Assembly: GCA_022837595.1 (NCBI GenBank)
Contig: JALHFX010000014.1
Location: 1-64,000, forward strand
Length of the DNA: 64,000 bases
Source: Propionibacterium sp.
GTDB lineage: Bacteria > Actinomycetota > Actinomycetes > Propionibacteriales > Propionibacteriaceae
Direction of reading: 5' to 3'
The number at the start of each line of letters is the position of its first letter. Positions within the stretch are counted from its first letter, which is position 1. Of the stretch, positions 45,637-53,757 are shown piece after piece. The notes under the pieces were generated by a model. The model had not been told where the DNA came from, searched no databases, and saw nothing but the letters and a program-made list of their open reading frames with translations. Position numbers and translations under genes: made by a program.

Positions 45637-46151
45637 GACAACACCTCGGGGGCAACAAACCGCTCCACCCGCCAAACCGGGTCGAGGTCGGTGCGAGAGA
45701 CGATCACCAGGTAGGCGCCCACATCGGTGGGTACCGATACCCTGGCCACCTCCGGGGTCGTCCACTCAGGCAGCAGTGGCGGGTCGGTGACCTCGCTGAC
45801 CGGGATCGTTTCCGGGTCCACCGTGACATAGGCCGAAGCCGCCTGCGCCGACAACAGCGGCACCAGATCAGCCCACCACACCTCGAACGGCACGTCCGGA
45901 CGCGCGTACAACACCATCGCCTCTTCAGCCAGCTCCACCGCTGCGTCGCGGCTGGACTCGTCCAACCCGAGCCGTCCTGGCCTCGGCGGCTCTGCAGTAG
46001 TGCCGTCCGACCAGACCACCGGCGCCGACATCGAAGTGCCCGCGGACCTGCTTGCTGAAGGCTCAGGAGACTCTGACGCTGAACCCACACCGGAAGTCTG
46101 GGAGCAGCCCGCCAAGGCCACGACGATCAGCCCCGCGACACACAAACGCAT
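45633..46151 (-). CDS. Lipoprotein of the transfer operon (172 aa)
   Basis: The signal peptide MRLCVAGLIVVALAGCSQTS ends in a lipobox (LAGC), so the mature protein is lipid-anchored outside the membrane. The rest is a single domain with VWWADLVPLLSAQAASAY and YLVIVSRTDLDPVWRVERF, an NTF2-like pattern. It probably helps to build the channel. The ATG at 46151 follows GGAGG by 6 bases; the open frame further upstream is ignored. Confidence 0.8.
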   Translation of the reverse strand: MRLCVAGLIVVALAGCSQTSGVGSASESPEPSASRSAGTSMSAPVVWSDGTTAEPPRPGRLGLDESSRDAAVELAEEAMVLYARPDVPFEVWWADLVPLLSAQAASAYVTVDPETIPVSEVTDPPLLPEWTTPEVARVSVPTDVGAYLVIVSRTDLDPVWRVERFVAPEVLS

Positions 46152-46222
46152 GATCAACCTCCAAGGATGGGAACCGCTCGCTCCTGATGTCCTCGGACGC
46201 GTGCACGACTGCGCACCGTTCA

Positions 46223-47890
46223 TCAGTGCTCCACCCCCAACTGCGCCTGCACCCGAGCCAGGCCACGTCGCATATGCCGCCGAACCGTCGTGCTCGGCAT
46301 GTCCAGGCGGCGACTGATCGCCTCCAACGCGACCGGCTGCCCACTCGGACCAAAGCCCATCGCTTCCCGCAGGATCTGATTCGACGGCCACGGCAGCCGC
46401 CCCACCAACTCAGCTGCCCGATGTCCATCCACCGCAACCACCGCCACCGCTGCTGGATCCGGGGACTCACCAACCAAATAGCGCGGGTCGATCACGCGTT
46501 CGTCGGCGCGATGCCGGCTATCGACGTTCATGTCCACCGGAACCGGCAGACGCGCATAATCCCGGAAGTAACCGGCCTGGGCCCATTCCGACACCTTCAG
46601 GGAATACGAAAGCCACCTGGATCTGCGGGGATCCCAGCGATGCGCGGCAGCCGCGACCGCAACCGCGCCCACCGCAAACCTCTCGTCCAGCTCACCGTGG
46701 AAGCGGCGCACCCGTGACCAGATCGCCGGCTGCACGCTCGCTACCAGCACGCCCACCGCGTGGCGCCCATCCGCAGCCAGATCAGACAACTCGGCCTGCG
46801 ATGCATGGGGGAGCAGTCCCTTCGCAGCAGGAATCCCACTCAAGGCAGCATGGGCGATGACCCCAATGTCGCGGCGGGCGGCCAGCTCCCGCTCCAGATA
46901 AGGCGTCAACTCCACCGCCTCGACCGACGGCACCTCAACCGCCGAACTCATCACCGGTGGCGCCGCGGGCCTGGGCTGTGCTGACGTGCCGGCCACCGTG
47001 TCGTCCGCAGGAGTGCTGACCAGCTCTACTGGCCGGTTAGCGTCAATGATCCGGACGACAACTGACTCCAACTGTTCCGCGGACGCCACGAGCCTGCTCG
47101 CGGGGTCCGGGGTGAGTGCGGCGGCGACAAGCAAGTTCCCAGCCACACCGCTGCGGAGCAGCGCCATCAAGGTTTCACCTGTGGCAGCGCGGCCCGTCAG
47201 TGCGGTCCGCAGCTCAACGGCAGCCATCGACAGCCCCGTCATGTCCTGCATCGACAACGCGGACCGCTCCGAGGATCTCGTCCAGCCCGTGATCGACTGC
47301 CGCCAACGAGCTGAGGACTCGTCCAACTGCACAATCAGCCGGTTCGCGCCGAGTTCGGCAGCCGGCCCCGGGGACATCCTCGACACCAAGCGCCTGGTCA
47401 GCTGCAACAGACCAGCCTGCTGGCGACCAATGGCCGCGGCCACCTGAGGCGTTGCGTTCCGGCCGACAGCGGCGACCACCGATGACCAGCGACTCAACGC
47501 GGACTCCATCTCATCCAACTCTTGAGGTATTGGGACGCGGCGGAGCGCGGCTCGTTCGACGCCCTCCAACAGCGCGGCCACCGGATTTGTGAGCGCGTTT
47601 CGCCTCGCGGCGTGGGTCACCATCGCCACCACGGTCCTCACCTGTGATGTGGACACGGCAGGCGTACGACGAAGTGAATCAACGAGTGGACCGACGATGT
47701 CGTTCGCCCGCCCCTCGGCGTCCATGAGCCAGCTGACAGCCATGGCATACTCGACCGCCGTGTCTGGTTCACCCCGCGTAGCGAGCACGGCTCGGCTCGC
47801 CTGAACGATCTCGACCCAATCGGCAACATCGAGTGCGTCGCCCTGGTTGACCAAGGCAACTGCCTGCTGGAGTGCGCTCGTCGTGGTCAT
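46223..47890 (-). CDS. Sigma-factor-like protein of the transfer operon
   Basis: A 555-residue protein. The first 350 residues are helical and unassigned. Residues 390-555 resemble a sigma factor: VGAVAVAAAAHRWDPRRSRW and LSYSLKVSEWAQAGYFRDYA like region 2, then LEAISRRLDMPSTTVRRHMR like the region 4 HTH. It may act as an element-specific regulator of transfer genes. The ATG at 47890 overlaps the stop of the first operon gene (ATGA). Confidence 0.75.
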   Translation of the reverse strand: MTTTSALQQAVALVNQGDALDVADWVEIVQASRAVLATRGEPDTAVEYAMAVSWLMDAEGRANDIVGPLVDSLRRTPAVSTSQVRTVVAMVTHAARRNALTNPVAALLEGVERAALRRVPIPQELDEMESALSRWSSVVAAVGRNATPQVAAAIGRQQAGLLQLTRRLVSRMSPGPAAELGANRLIVQLDESSARWRQSITGWTRSSERSALSMQDMTGLSMAAVELRTALTGRAATGETLMALLRSGVAGNLLVAAALTPDPASRLVASAEQLESVVVRIIDANRPVELVSTPADDTVAGTSAQPRPAAPPVMSSAVEVPSVEAVELTPYLERELAARRDIGVIAHAALSGIPAAKGLLPHASQAELSDLAADGRHAVGVLVASVQPAIWSRVRRFHGELDERFAVGAVAVAAAAHRWDPRRSRWLSYSLKVSEWAQAGYFRDYARLPVPVDMNVDSRHRADERVIDPRYLVGESPDPAAVAVVAVDGHRAAELVGRLPWPSNQILREAMGFGPSGQPVALEAISRRLDMPSTTVRRHMRRGLARVQAQLGVEH

Positions 47891-48231
47891 GGCAGCTGCA
47901 CCACGTCGCTGACGGCCAACACAAACTGCACACCCGCGCTCAAAACCTCGCCGTCGAGCGCGTCCCAATCCCAAGACGCCAGCTCGGACTGCACCTGTCG
48001 CAGGCACTGCTCGGCGGTTTGGCAGGCCACCGAATCGACCTGCTCCAACACCACGGCCGACCCATGCGGCGCCCATGCTTGCAGCACCAACATCTGCGCC
48101 GGCAACGTGGACACCGAGAACCGCCACCACGCGTCCGCACTGCGCGGGTCCAAATCCGAGTCCAGACAATCCAACGCACGGTTGAGCAACACCCAGATCC
48201 GGCCGATCGAAACGGCCACCTCATCGCTCAT
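47887..48231 (-). CDS. First gene of the transfer operon, hypothetical (114 aa)
   Basis: A small soluble protein with the conserved block DSDLDPRSADAWWRFSVSTL. The same block remains as a fragment in element C (57292-57381), so this gene is common to the family. The function is unknown. The ATG at 48231 has GGAGG 8 bases upstream; the overlap with the sigma-like gene shows coupling. The operon promoter should lie in 48232-48400. Confidence 0.7.
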   Translation of the reverse strand: MSDEVAVSIGRIWVLLNRALDCLDSDLDPRSADAWWRFSVSTLPAQMLVLQAWAPHGSAVVLEQVDSVACQTAEQCLRQVQSELASWDWDALDGEVLSAGVQFVLAVSDVVQLP

Positions 48232-48673
48232 CACACCCACCTCCTGCAACGGATGTGACGAGCGAGGGTCACGAGCGTCACCGTGCCCCACATGACTCAT
48301 GCCAGCGCCTTCCAGTTCACCTCTGCTCTGGGGAATATTCGCTACGAGGCAGGCAAATCGTCAGTTATCCACAGGGTTTGTGTTCAAGCGGGCGGGGCAG
48401 CGGGCATCAAGGCGTGCCATTCGCACCGTCAGCCAGCCGGCCGCCGGAGCGTACTGCGCCAACGACCGAAGCCACACGTACTGTGTCGACCATGTGCCGA
48501 TCTGGAAGTGTCACTGCGTGGCTGTAGGTTGTTACGCAAGTGCCTTGCGAGACGAAGCGCGAACCGTGAAGGGATATCGGGATGGCAATGGAGCTCTGTC
48601 AAGCCTGGCTCGCGCAATTGGCGTCCCAAAGCGCCGAGCCCTTGAGTCAGAACGAGAAGGGCAACTGAACATC

Positions 48674-49198
48674 ATGCCGGCCACGTCGATTGCTGCAAAT
48701 GGGACAGGCGGGGAGTTCTACTGGCGTTGCTGCGCCACGTCGGACCACGTCGAGGCTGCGGTCGACAAGCTCATGGAGATCATCGTCGAGGGCCGCCTCA
48801 ATAACATCTACTGGGCCCGTCAGACCCGGACACAGTTCAAGCGCAGAATAGAGGCCGCGAAGCGCGGCGAGCTTGTGCCGACTGACCAAGTGAAGCCAGT
48901 CGGTGATCGTATCCCTGAGGTGTTGATGTTCGAGATTCGCTGGGTCAAGATCCCGGTGAATGAGCGGGACCCTGATTTCCCTGGGAAGGCTCGGGAGAAC
49001 AGAGTCGACGTGCGCCTGTATTTCGCCGAACCACCTGGTCATGGCGCGGTGATGCTTGGTCTTCATTGTCATGAGAAGGTCGTTACTGGAGACGCAGAGG
49101 AGATCCAGGCTGCCCAGGACAGCGAGATCGCGCACGCTTTCACCTTGTATTCGAAGGGTTTTGCGGAGGCCTGGGGAGTTGAAGCACTGAAGCGGTGA
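48674..49198 (+). CDS. HigB/Gp49-like toxin of a toxin-antitoxin-chaperone module
   Basis: A protein of about 174 residues. The C-terminal half fits the RelE/Gp49 toxin plan: RRIEAAKRGELVPTDQVKPV, VLMFEIRWVKI, RVDVRLYFAEPPGHGAVMLG and the final helix AAQDSEIAHAFTLY. Such toxins cut mRNA on the ribosome. The HTH and SecB-like genes that follow make the order toxin, antitoxin, chaperone known from mycobacterial HigBA-Rv1957. The start is unsure because the ATG at 48674 lacks a well-spaced ribosome site and the frame is open from 48299. Confidence 0.65.
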   Translation: MPATSIAANGTGGEFYWRCCATSDHVEAAVDKLMEIIVEGRLNNIYWARQTRTQFKRRIEAAKRGELVPTDQVKPVGDRIPEVLMFEIRWVKIPVNERDPDFPGKARENRVDVRLYFAEPPGHGAVMLGLHCHEKVVTGDAEEIQAAQDSEIAHAFTLYSKGFAEAWGVEALKR

Positions 49199-49260
49199 GA
49201 ATGCAGATGCTTCATCGAACAGGTTGCATAGCACACCGCCCACCACATAAGCTTTAACTT

Positions 49261-49668
49261 ATGCTCTCTGGTCATGTCCAACCCGTTGATGAGCCCATAG
49301 CAGTGCTCGACGCGCGCGCCGATGCGCTGGAAGAGAACCACGAGAACCTGCTGCGCGACCTGCGCAAGATGCGTATCGAACATGGTCTGACCCAAGAGGT
49401 GGTTGCCGAGCGCATGGGGGTGACTCAGCCCTCTGTATCGCAGTTTGAGCGCTACGACGCCAACCCCACGCTTGATACCGTTCGTCGTTACGCGATGGCG
49501 GTCGGTGCGCGCTTATCGACCACAGTGATCGATGACACCGGCAATGACCCCCGTTCTCGCGGAGAGTATCTATTTAGTCAATCCCGTGTCGAGCCTGTGC
49601 GTGCGGTACACGAGGCCCCTAGGAACATCGCCTGGGGGTCTTCGCGCACTAAGTTGGTCCACACATGA
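49261..49668 (+). CDS. HigA-like XRE antitoxin
   Basis: A 135-residue protein with an XRE helix-turn-helix at about residues 40-80 (HGLTQEVVAERMGVTQPSVS, QFERYDANPTLDTVRRYAMA). A C-terminal tail of about 40 residues contains NIAWGSS; in chaperone-dependent systems this tail is the chaperone-addiction site. It should bind the toxin and repress the operon. Its stop overlaps the SecB-like start (ATGA). Confidence 0.8.
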   Translation: MLSGHVQPVDEPIAVLDARADALEENHENLLRDLRKMRIEHGLTQEVVAERMGVTQPSVSQFERYDANPTLDTVRRYAMAVGARLSTTVIDDTGNDPRSRGEYLFSQSRVEPVRAVHEAPRNIAWGSSRTKLVHT

Positions 49669-50123
49669 CAGCGACATCACAAGCACTAGACAGGCTCGTT
49701 CAGACGGCTTCCCTCCAGTCGATCGCATACCGGGAACTGTATGCCCGTCGGGGTGACGGCAAACCGTCAACCACGTCAGCCCAGCCTGAATACATGCTGG
49801 GCATAGACCGAAACGAAGACCAAGCTCTCTTCAGGCTTCGGCTGCGTTGCACCATCGACTATGGGGACGGCAGTCTGCTGGTGGTCGAGCCCGAAGCCGA
49901 GTACCGGGTCGAAGATGAGAGTCTTATGCCGCTGAGTCACGAACTCATAGTCGAGTTCGCCAATGAAGTCGCTGTCATGGCGCTCATCCCCTACCTGAGG
50001 GAAGCGCTCGCGGATCTGTCGTTGCGGGTGCTCGGGTCGGCGATACTGATGCCGGTAATGCTGCGCGGGGCGATCAGGTTCACTGCCGAGCCGCCAGATA
50101 CACACGGCGAACCCGAAGAGTGA
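49665..50123 (+). CDS. SecB-like chaperone of the toxin-antitoxin module
   Basis: A 152-residue protein with the SecB-type end: the strand LRCTIDYGDGSLLVVEPEAE, then FANEVAVMALIPYLREALAD followed by LSLRVLGSAILMPVM, which is the conserved NE..A...PY.RE...LS helix region. In TAC systems the chaperone protects the antitoxin from proteolysis. Gene order and the 4-bp overlap support that role here. Confidence 0.8.
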   Translation: MTATSQALDRLVQTASLQSIAYRELYARRGDGKPSTTSAQPEYMLGIDRNEDQALFRLRLRCTIDYGDGSLLVVEPEAEYRVEDESLMPLSHELIVEFANEVAVMALIPYLREALADLSLRVLGSAILMPVMLRGAIRFTAEPPDTHGEPEE

Positions 50124-50193
50124 CTCGCGCCGGGTTGAATCTTCCTCGCGTCCGCCAGACGGGTCATCGTCTATGCAAAGACCGAAGACAGCG

Positions 50194-50234
50194 ACGCGAG
50201 GATCGTCCTGAGTATGTTAGAACGATCCTCGCGT
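50194..50234. terminator. Bidirectional terminator hairpin
   Basis: ACGCGAGGATCGT (50194-50206) and ACGATCCTCGCGT (50222-50234) are perfect 13-base arms around a 15-base loop. It lies between the convergent chaperone and integrase genes. Confidence 0.75.
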
Positions 50235-50253
50235 GCATCAACTAGTGATCCAG

Positions 50254-51114
50254 TCAGCGTTGGCCCGTGTGGTGACGTCGGCAGGCTGCGGCGGCTGCGG
50301 CCCGAAGCCGGTCGTCGGCTACCAAAACGTAGCCTTGGGTGGTTTCCGGTTTGGAGTGGCCCAGCAGCTGCTGGGTCGACAGTAGGTCTCCGGTCGCGTT
50401 GTAGACCGCGGTGGCGAACCGATGACGCAGCTGGTGTGTTGACCAGCGGCCCCGCGATGCGACGCACATCAGACGACCGACGCGATCGGGACTCAAGTGC
50501 TGATCATGGAGCGTGCTGGGGAAGATCCAGCCGCTGAACCTCATTAGCCTGGTGGCCAGCTCGTCGGTCAAGGGCAAGATGCGTTGTCGTCGTCCCTTGC
50601 CGTGCACGATCAGTCCCCACCCATTGCCGTAGGGGATGACATCACGGCGATGAAGCCCGGCGATCTCTGCCCGCCGAAGTCCGAGTTCGGCCCCGAGATC
50701 CATGATCAGCTGACAGCGGGTATCGGTCAGTTCCCGGTCAGTCAGCCAAACCTCGTCTGGAACCGGTCGTGGCCGGACTTGGCCGCGCTGGACCGTGGGC
50801 AGATCCTTGGCGGGGTCCACCTCAACAATCCCGTGGATAGTCGCCCACGCGTAGAAGCTACGCAGGCATGCCCGGGTGCCGCGACGCGTCTCGGCGTCCC
50901 AGTTCTGTCCCGCCAGGTACTTGAGTAGATCGTCCAGCGTCACCGTGTCGGGTCCCTCAGGGAACGCCCTGGCCACTCGACCCAGCTGGTAACGGCGCAG
51001 CTCACGGGTCCGCGGTGACTTATCCGCAGCAGCCAGCCAGTAGTCGAAACCGTCGATCGCCTGGATCCACGCCTCGGGAATCGGTCGCGCCTGTGAATGC
51101 GTGCTGGTCGTCAT
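50254..51114 (-). CDS. int: Tyrosine recombinase (integrase) of element A
   Basis: A 286-residue site-specific recombinase that integrates and excises the element at tRNA-Lys. An N-terminal SAM-like core-binding domain (SPRTRELRRYQLGRVARAFP) is followed by the catalytic domain with Arg in GLRRAEIAGL, HGKGRRQRILPLT, HQLRHRFAT, LLGHSKPETTQGY and the nucleophile Tyr. It sits 0.9 kb from the right att. The ATG at 51114 overlaps the stop of the small gene upstream (ATGA), so its expression depends on that gene. Confidence 0.92.
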   Translation of the reverse strand: MTTSTHSQARPIPEAWIQAIDGFDYWLAAADKSPRTRELRRYQLGRVARAFPEGPDTVTLDDLLKYLAGQNWDAETRRGTRACLRSFYAWATIHGIVEVDPAKDLPTVQRGQVRPRPVPDEVWLTDRELTDTRCQLIMDLGAELGLRRAEIAGLHRRDVIPYGNGWGLIVHGKGRRQRILPLTDELATRLMRFSGWIFPSTLHDQHLSPDRVGRLMCVASRGRWSTHQLRHRFATAVYNATGDLLSTQQLLGHSKPETTQGYVLVADDRLRAAAAAACRRHHTGQR

Positions 51115-51494
51115 GACAGATCCATCCCTTCTTCGTGACTCCACGTGCCCTTGAGGCGTGTATCCAACGCCTCCAATAACTCCGAGCACGACAACTGCTC
51201 CAAGATCCGCCAGGCTCGCTTGATCAGCCGAAGATCAGCGAACCTGTCCATGACTTCGTCCACGATGTCCACCTCGCTGCACACGAAGTCCATGAGCTGC
51301 TGCAGATCATCCTGGGTCATGCCGAAGCTCTTGTCTCTGCGATACGACGAATGGACGCACCCTCGCCGCTCTCCTCTGAGAGAAGTTTCTGGCCGGTGCA
51401 GACTCCCGGGGTTTCCTTCCTGTAACAACAAGCGCAGGGAGGCCTTCAACTGCTCACTTCTGCGGGAATCCGATCCCGCTGGCTTCTGGTTCAT
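51111..51494 (-). CDS. Small gene coupled to the integrase (possible excision factor)
   Basis: A 127-residue protein, Arg/Ser-rich at the start and helical at the end (DLQQLMDFVCSEVDIVDEVM and on). No known Xis motif is seen. The ATG at 51494 has a strong AAGGAGAT site 4 to 7 bases upstream. Its translational coupling to the integrase makes a directionality or regulatory role possible, but this is inference. Confidence 0.55.
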   Translation of the reverse strand: MNQKPAGSDSRRSEQLKASLRLLLQEGNPGSLHRPETSLRGERRGCVHSSYRRDKSFGMTQDDLQQLMDFVCSEVDIVDEVMDRFADLRLIKRAWRILEQLSCSELLEALDTRLKGTWSHEEGMDLS

Positions 51495-51877
51495 CCAGAT
51501 CTCCTTTTCTCGTTCACCACCACATGAGTGAAAGGAGACCTTCCTGCTCAGTTATCTGACGACGATCCTTCCTCGACGCGCCTGCATCCGGCCTCTAGCT
51601 GTCACGAAGAACAACCGAAAGGACGCGGCCGGCCGCTCACCTGCGAGGCAAGAGACTGCCGTGAGAACGCGCCAACCCGACGCCACTAGGACCAGTCAGA
51701 TGAGGGAATGCTCCCGCGCGGAGCGAGCAGCGGGGAACCACGGACTGCGATCCGTAAGTGCCCCGAACTCTCATCGTGCCAGTACACCGCAAAGGACCAG
51801 GACCAGTCGCCCTATCCGACGCGGTACCAGCGCGCGGCCCCCACAACTCCCGCGGCCGGCGGGCGACAAGAACCCGC

Positions 51878-51993
51878 GACACGTTGTTGACAACGACGTC
51901 GAATGCGACCGCGAGCATCGTTGACGCGGCACGAATGAGGCCTCCGGGTTTGACCAGAAGCGCAATCAAGACCCAAACAACTGCTCCCGCATC
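51878..51993. repeat. Right-end sequence of element A, shared with element C
   Basis: About 115 bases just inside the right att are closely similar to 57395-57502. It is either a block of integrase arm sites or part of an ORF that enters att on the minus strand (WVLIALLVKPGGLIRAAST). The rest of 51495-51877 shows no clear gene. Confidence 0.75.
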
Positions 51994-52304
51994 ATCAGCG
52001 GGTTCAGGGTTCGAGTCCCTGGCGGTGTACCAATACGAGCCCCGTTCGGCATCTTCGGACGGGGCTCCGTTGCATACCCCATCAGCACAGCAGGCGATGT
52101 GGAGAACCATGCCGCGATGACCTCAATCTCGTCGAGTGTCAGCGGAGTGACGCCGCGGAGCTTCTTGGAAGCCTGGGACTGGTTGATCTGAAGCAGATCG
52201 GCCAGGTCTTTCTGTTTAAGGCCGAAACGCGCCATATTGGCGCGCACCTCGGCGGTCACGGTTTCGCGTAGCGTGGGTTCTGCACCACTTGCGGCCAAGC
52301 TCAT
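51966..52304 (-). CDS. XRE-family regulator of element B
   Basis: A 112-residue homologue of the element A regulator, with HTH LKQKDLADLLQINQSQASKK and the shared IAAWFSTSPAVLMGYATEPR. Its 3' end crosses att in a different frame from the A copy (TPPGTRTLNPLMMREQLFGS) and stops inside element A DNA. It is divergent from the HTH gene at 52406. No ribosome site precedes the ATG at 52304. Confidence 0.78.
   Translation of the reverse strand: MSLAASGAEPTLRETVTAEVRANMARFGLKQKDLADLLQINQSQASKKLRGVTPLTLDEIEVIAAWFSTSPAVLMGYATEPRPKMPNGARIGTPPGTRTLNPLMMREQLFGS
51994..52034 (+). repeat. attR core of element A / attL of element B, 41 bp
   Basis: Identical over 41 bases to 6091-6131. Only the 3' half of tRNA-Lys is present, so it is an att site and not a tRNA gene. 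Confidence 0.95.
52035..52070. terminator. Hairpin after the att of element B
   Basis: CGAGCCCCGTTCGG and TCGGACGGGGCTCCG pair with a small bulge, just after att, matching the hairpin at 6132. Confidence 0.55.
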
Positions 52305-52405
52305 AGTCGAAGCTTACTACGGCGCCACCGGATGAGCTAGTAAGAATCGACACGCAAGACACCAAAATGAGTAGCAGACAGTTAAAAAATCACTGCACTA
52401 GTTCT

Positions 52406-52645
52406 ATGCAAACTCTCGACTCCTCGATCGGACGTCGTGTCCGCGCCGAGCTTAGCCTGCGAGGTCTCTCGGCAAGAGATCTCGCAGGTCTGTTTGGTGT
52501 CGCCCCCAACACCATATGCCGACGCCTGCGGGGGACTACGCCGTTCAGCCCAGACGAACTCGCAATCATCTCCACCTGGCTCGGTGTGCGGATTGAACTG
52601 TTCTTTGAGCCAGTTCCAACGCATCCAACGGCGGTGGGCCCATGA
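52406..52645 (+). CDS. XRE-family regulator of element B, rightward
   Basis: A 79-residue homologue of the 6517 gene: HTH LSARDLAGLFGVAPNTICRR, then FSPDELAIISTWLGVRIELF. The ATG at 52406 lacks a ribosome site (likely leaderless); an in-frame ATG at 52367 is possible. Its stop overlaps the start of the replication-like gene (ATGA). Confidence 0.78.
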   Translation: MQTLDSSIGRRVRAELSLRGLSARDLAGLFGVAPNTICRRLRGTTPFSPDELAIISTWLGVRIELFFEPVPTHPTAVGP

Positions 52646-53757
52646 AGGACGAGTACTTCGTGGTCAAGCGCGGTTCAACGGTGATTCCAAATGCGACGGT
52701 GGCTGATTCGAGCATCTCGGTAACGGCGCTTGGCTTGTTGACATGGATGTTGTTTATGCCGCCCGGTGCTTCGTTGGGGTATCGGGCGTTTCTGGGTCGG
52801 GGTCTTGGCGAGAAGGCTGTCCGTAACTCGATGCGCGAGTTGGAGAGCGCCGGGTATCGGTGGCGTTTCCAAACCCGGACTGTTGAGGGCACGTTGCGGA
52901 CGGCGACGCTCGTCTTTGAGCAGCCCGTGATTGCGGACGAGGCATGGTCGACGGTGACTGAACTGTCCAACAACAGGGTCGAACAGTGCCTGACTAGCAA
53001 CGGTGATGCTGAGCATAACCCCTTGTCGGACCGTGCGGACACAGGTGCCGCACGGTCCGACAAGGGCAAACGCGGTGCTGCGGGGAGCGCGGGTATTGGT
53101 GAAACTGCTAGTGGCACCGTGCCGCGCTCCACCGTGGCACGGTCAACCGCAGCACGGTCTACCGTGCCACGGTCAGCCGAGGCACAACCATCTAAAGATG
53201 GTTTCAAGGAACCTAAAGGTTCCCCACCAGACCAGACCTCGTCCGCGCGCGATGACGAGACTGGCGTCGGGCGCGGTGGTTTGGCCGGGTCTGGTCTGGA
53301 CGGCGTACTCAAGCAGTGTGCCAGCGAGGTGATGGCCGAGGATTGGGAACTGATGGTCGACTGTTTGCCGCCGGAGATGCGCAGGATCGAGCCGTCAGCG
53401 GTGCCGAAGGTGGCGGCTGCTCTACGTGAACGCGTCGAGGCGGGATGGCGTCCGGACGCGCTACGGGCGACGCTGGCGGGTAACTCGCTTCCTCCGCAGA
53501 CCGAGATCCGCACCTTGGCCGGGCTGGTTGGTTACCGGGTGGGGCAAATCCCCGTCCAGCCACCGCAGCGCCGGACACGACCCGCCGCTGCAGCCCCGCC
53601 TGTCGAGCATCGGGAGCGGCCGGTGGCGTTTCAACGGCGAGATGAGGCGCGCGTCAAAGGTGATCCGGATGCCGAGAAGTCGGCGATGTGGTGGCTCGCG
53701 AAGTACCCGCCCAGCAATACCGGTGAGGCAGGACCTGAGCGTGGTGTGGCGTCATGA
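52642..53757 (+). CDS. Replication-initiator-like winged-helix protein, intact copy
   Basis: A 371-residue protein. Its N-terminal winged helix (EYFVVKRGSTVIPN, LGRGLGEKAVRNSMRELESA, GYRWRF) is followed by a Ser/Thr/Arg-rich linker and a C-terminal domain with WELMVDCLPPEMRRIEPSAV, LRATLAGNSLPPQTEIR and MWWLAKYPPS. It is the undamaged version of the split gene in element A. The linker DNA holds several GCACGGTC-type repeats at about 53118-53175 that encode a degenerate TVARS pattern. Overlaps on both sides mark an operon. Initiation of element replication is the inferred role. Confidence 0.8.
   Translation: MKDEYFVVKRGSTVIPNATVADSSISVTALGLLTWMLFMPPGASLGYRAFLGRGLGEKAVRNSMRELESAGYRWRFQTRTVEGTLRTATLVFEQPVIADEAWSTVTELSNNRVEQCLTSNGDAEHNPLSDRADTGAARSDKGKRGAAGSAGIGETASGTVPRSTVARSTAARSTVPRSAEAQPSKDGFKEPKGSPPDQTSSARDDETGVGRGGLAGSGLDGVLKQCASEVMAEDWELMVDCLPPEMRRIEPSAVPKVAAALRERVEAGWRPDALRATLAGNSLPPQTEIRTLAGLVGYRVGQIPVQPPQRRTRPAAAAPPVEHRERPVAFQRRDEARVKGDPDAEKSAMWWLAKYPPSNTGEAGPERGVAS

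Noticed and set aside
51994..52034. Second tRNA-Lys gene
   Set aside because: Only the 3' half is present and there is no acceptor 5' strand or D-arm, so it is an att copy.
53118..53175. GCACGGTC-type repeats in the element B replication gene as iterons
   Set aside because: They lie in the coding linker, are irregular in spacing and may only reflect a degenerate TVARS peptide repeat, so an origin cannot be supported by eye.
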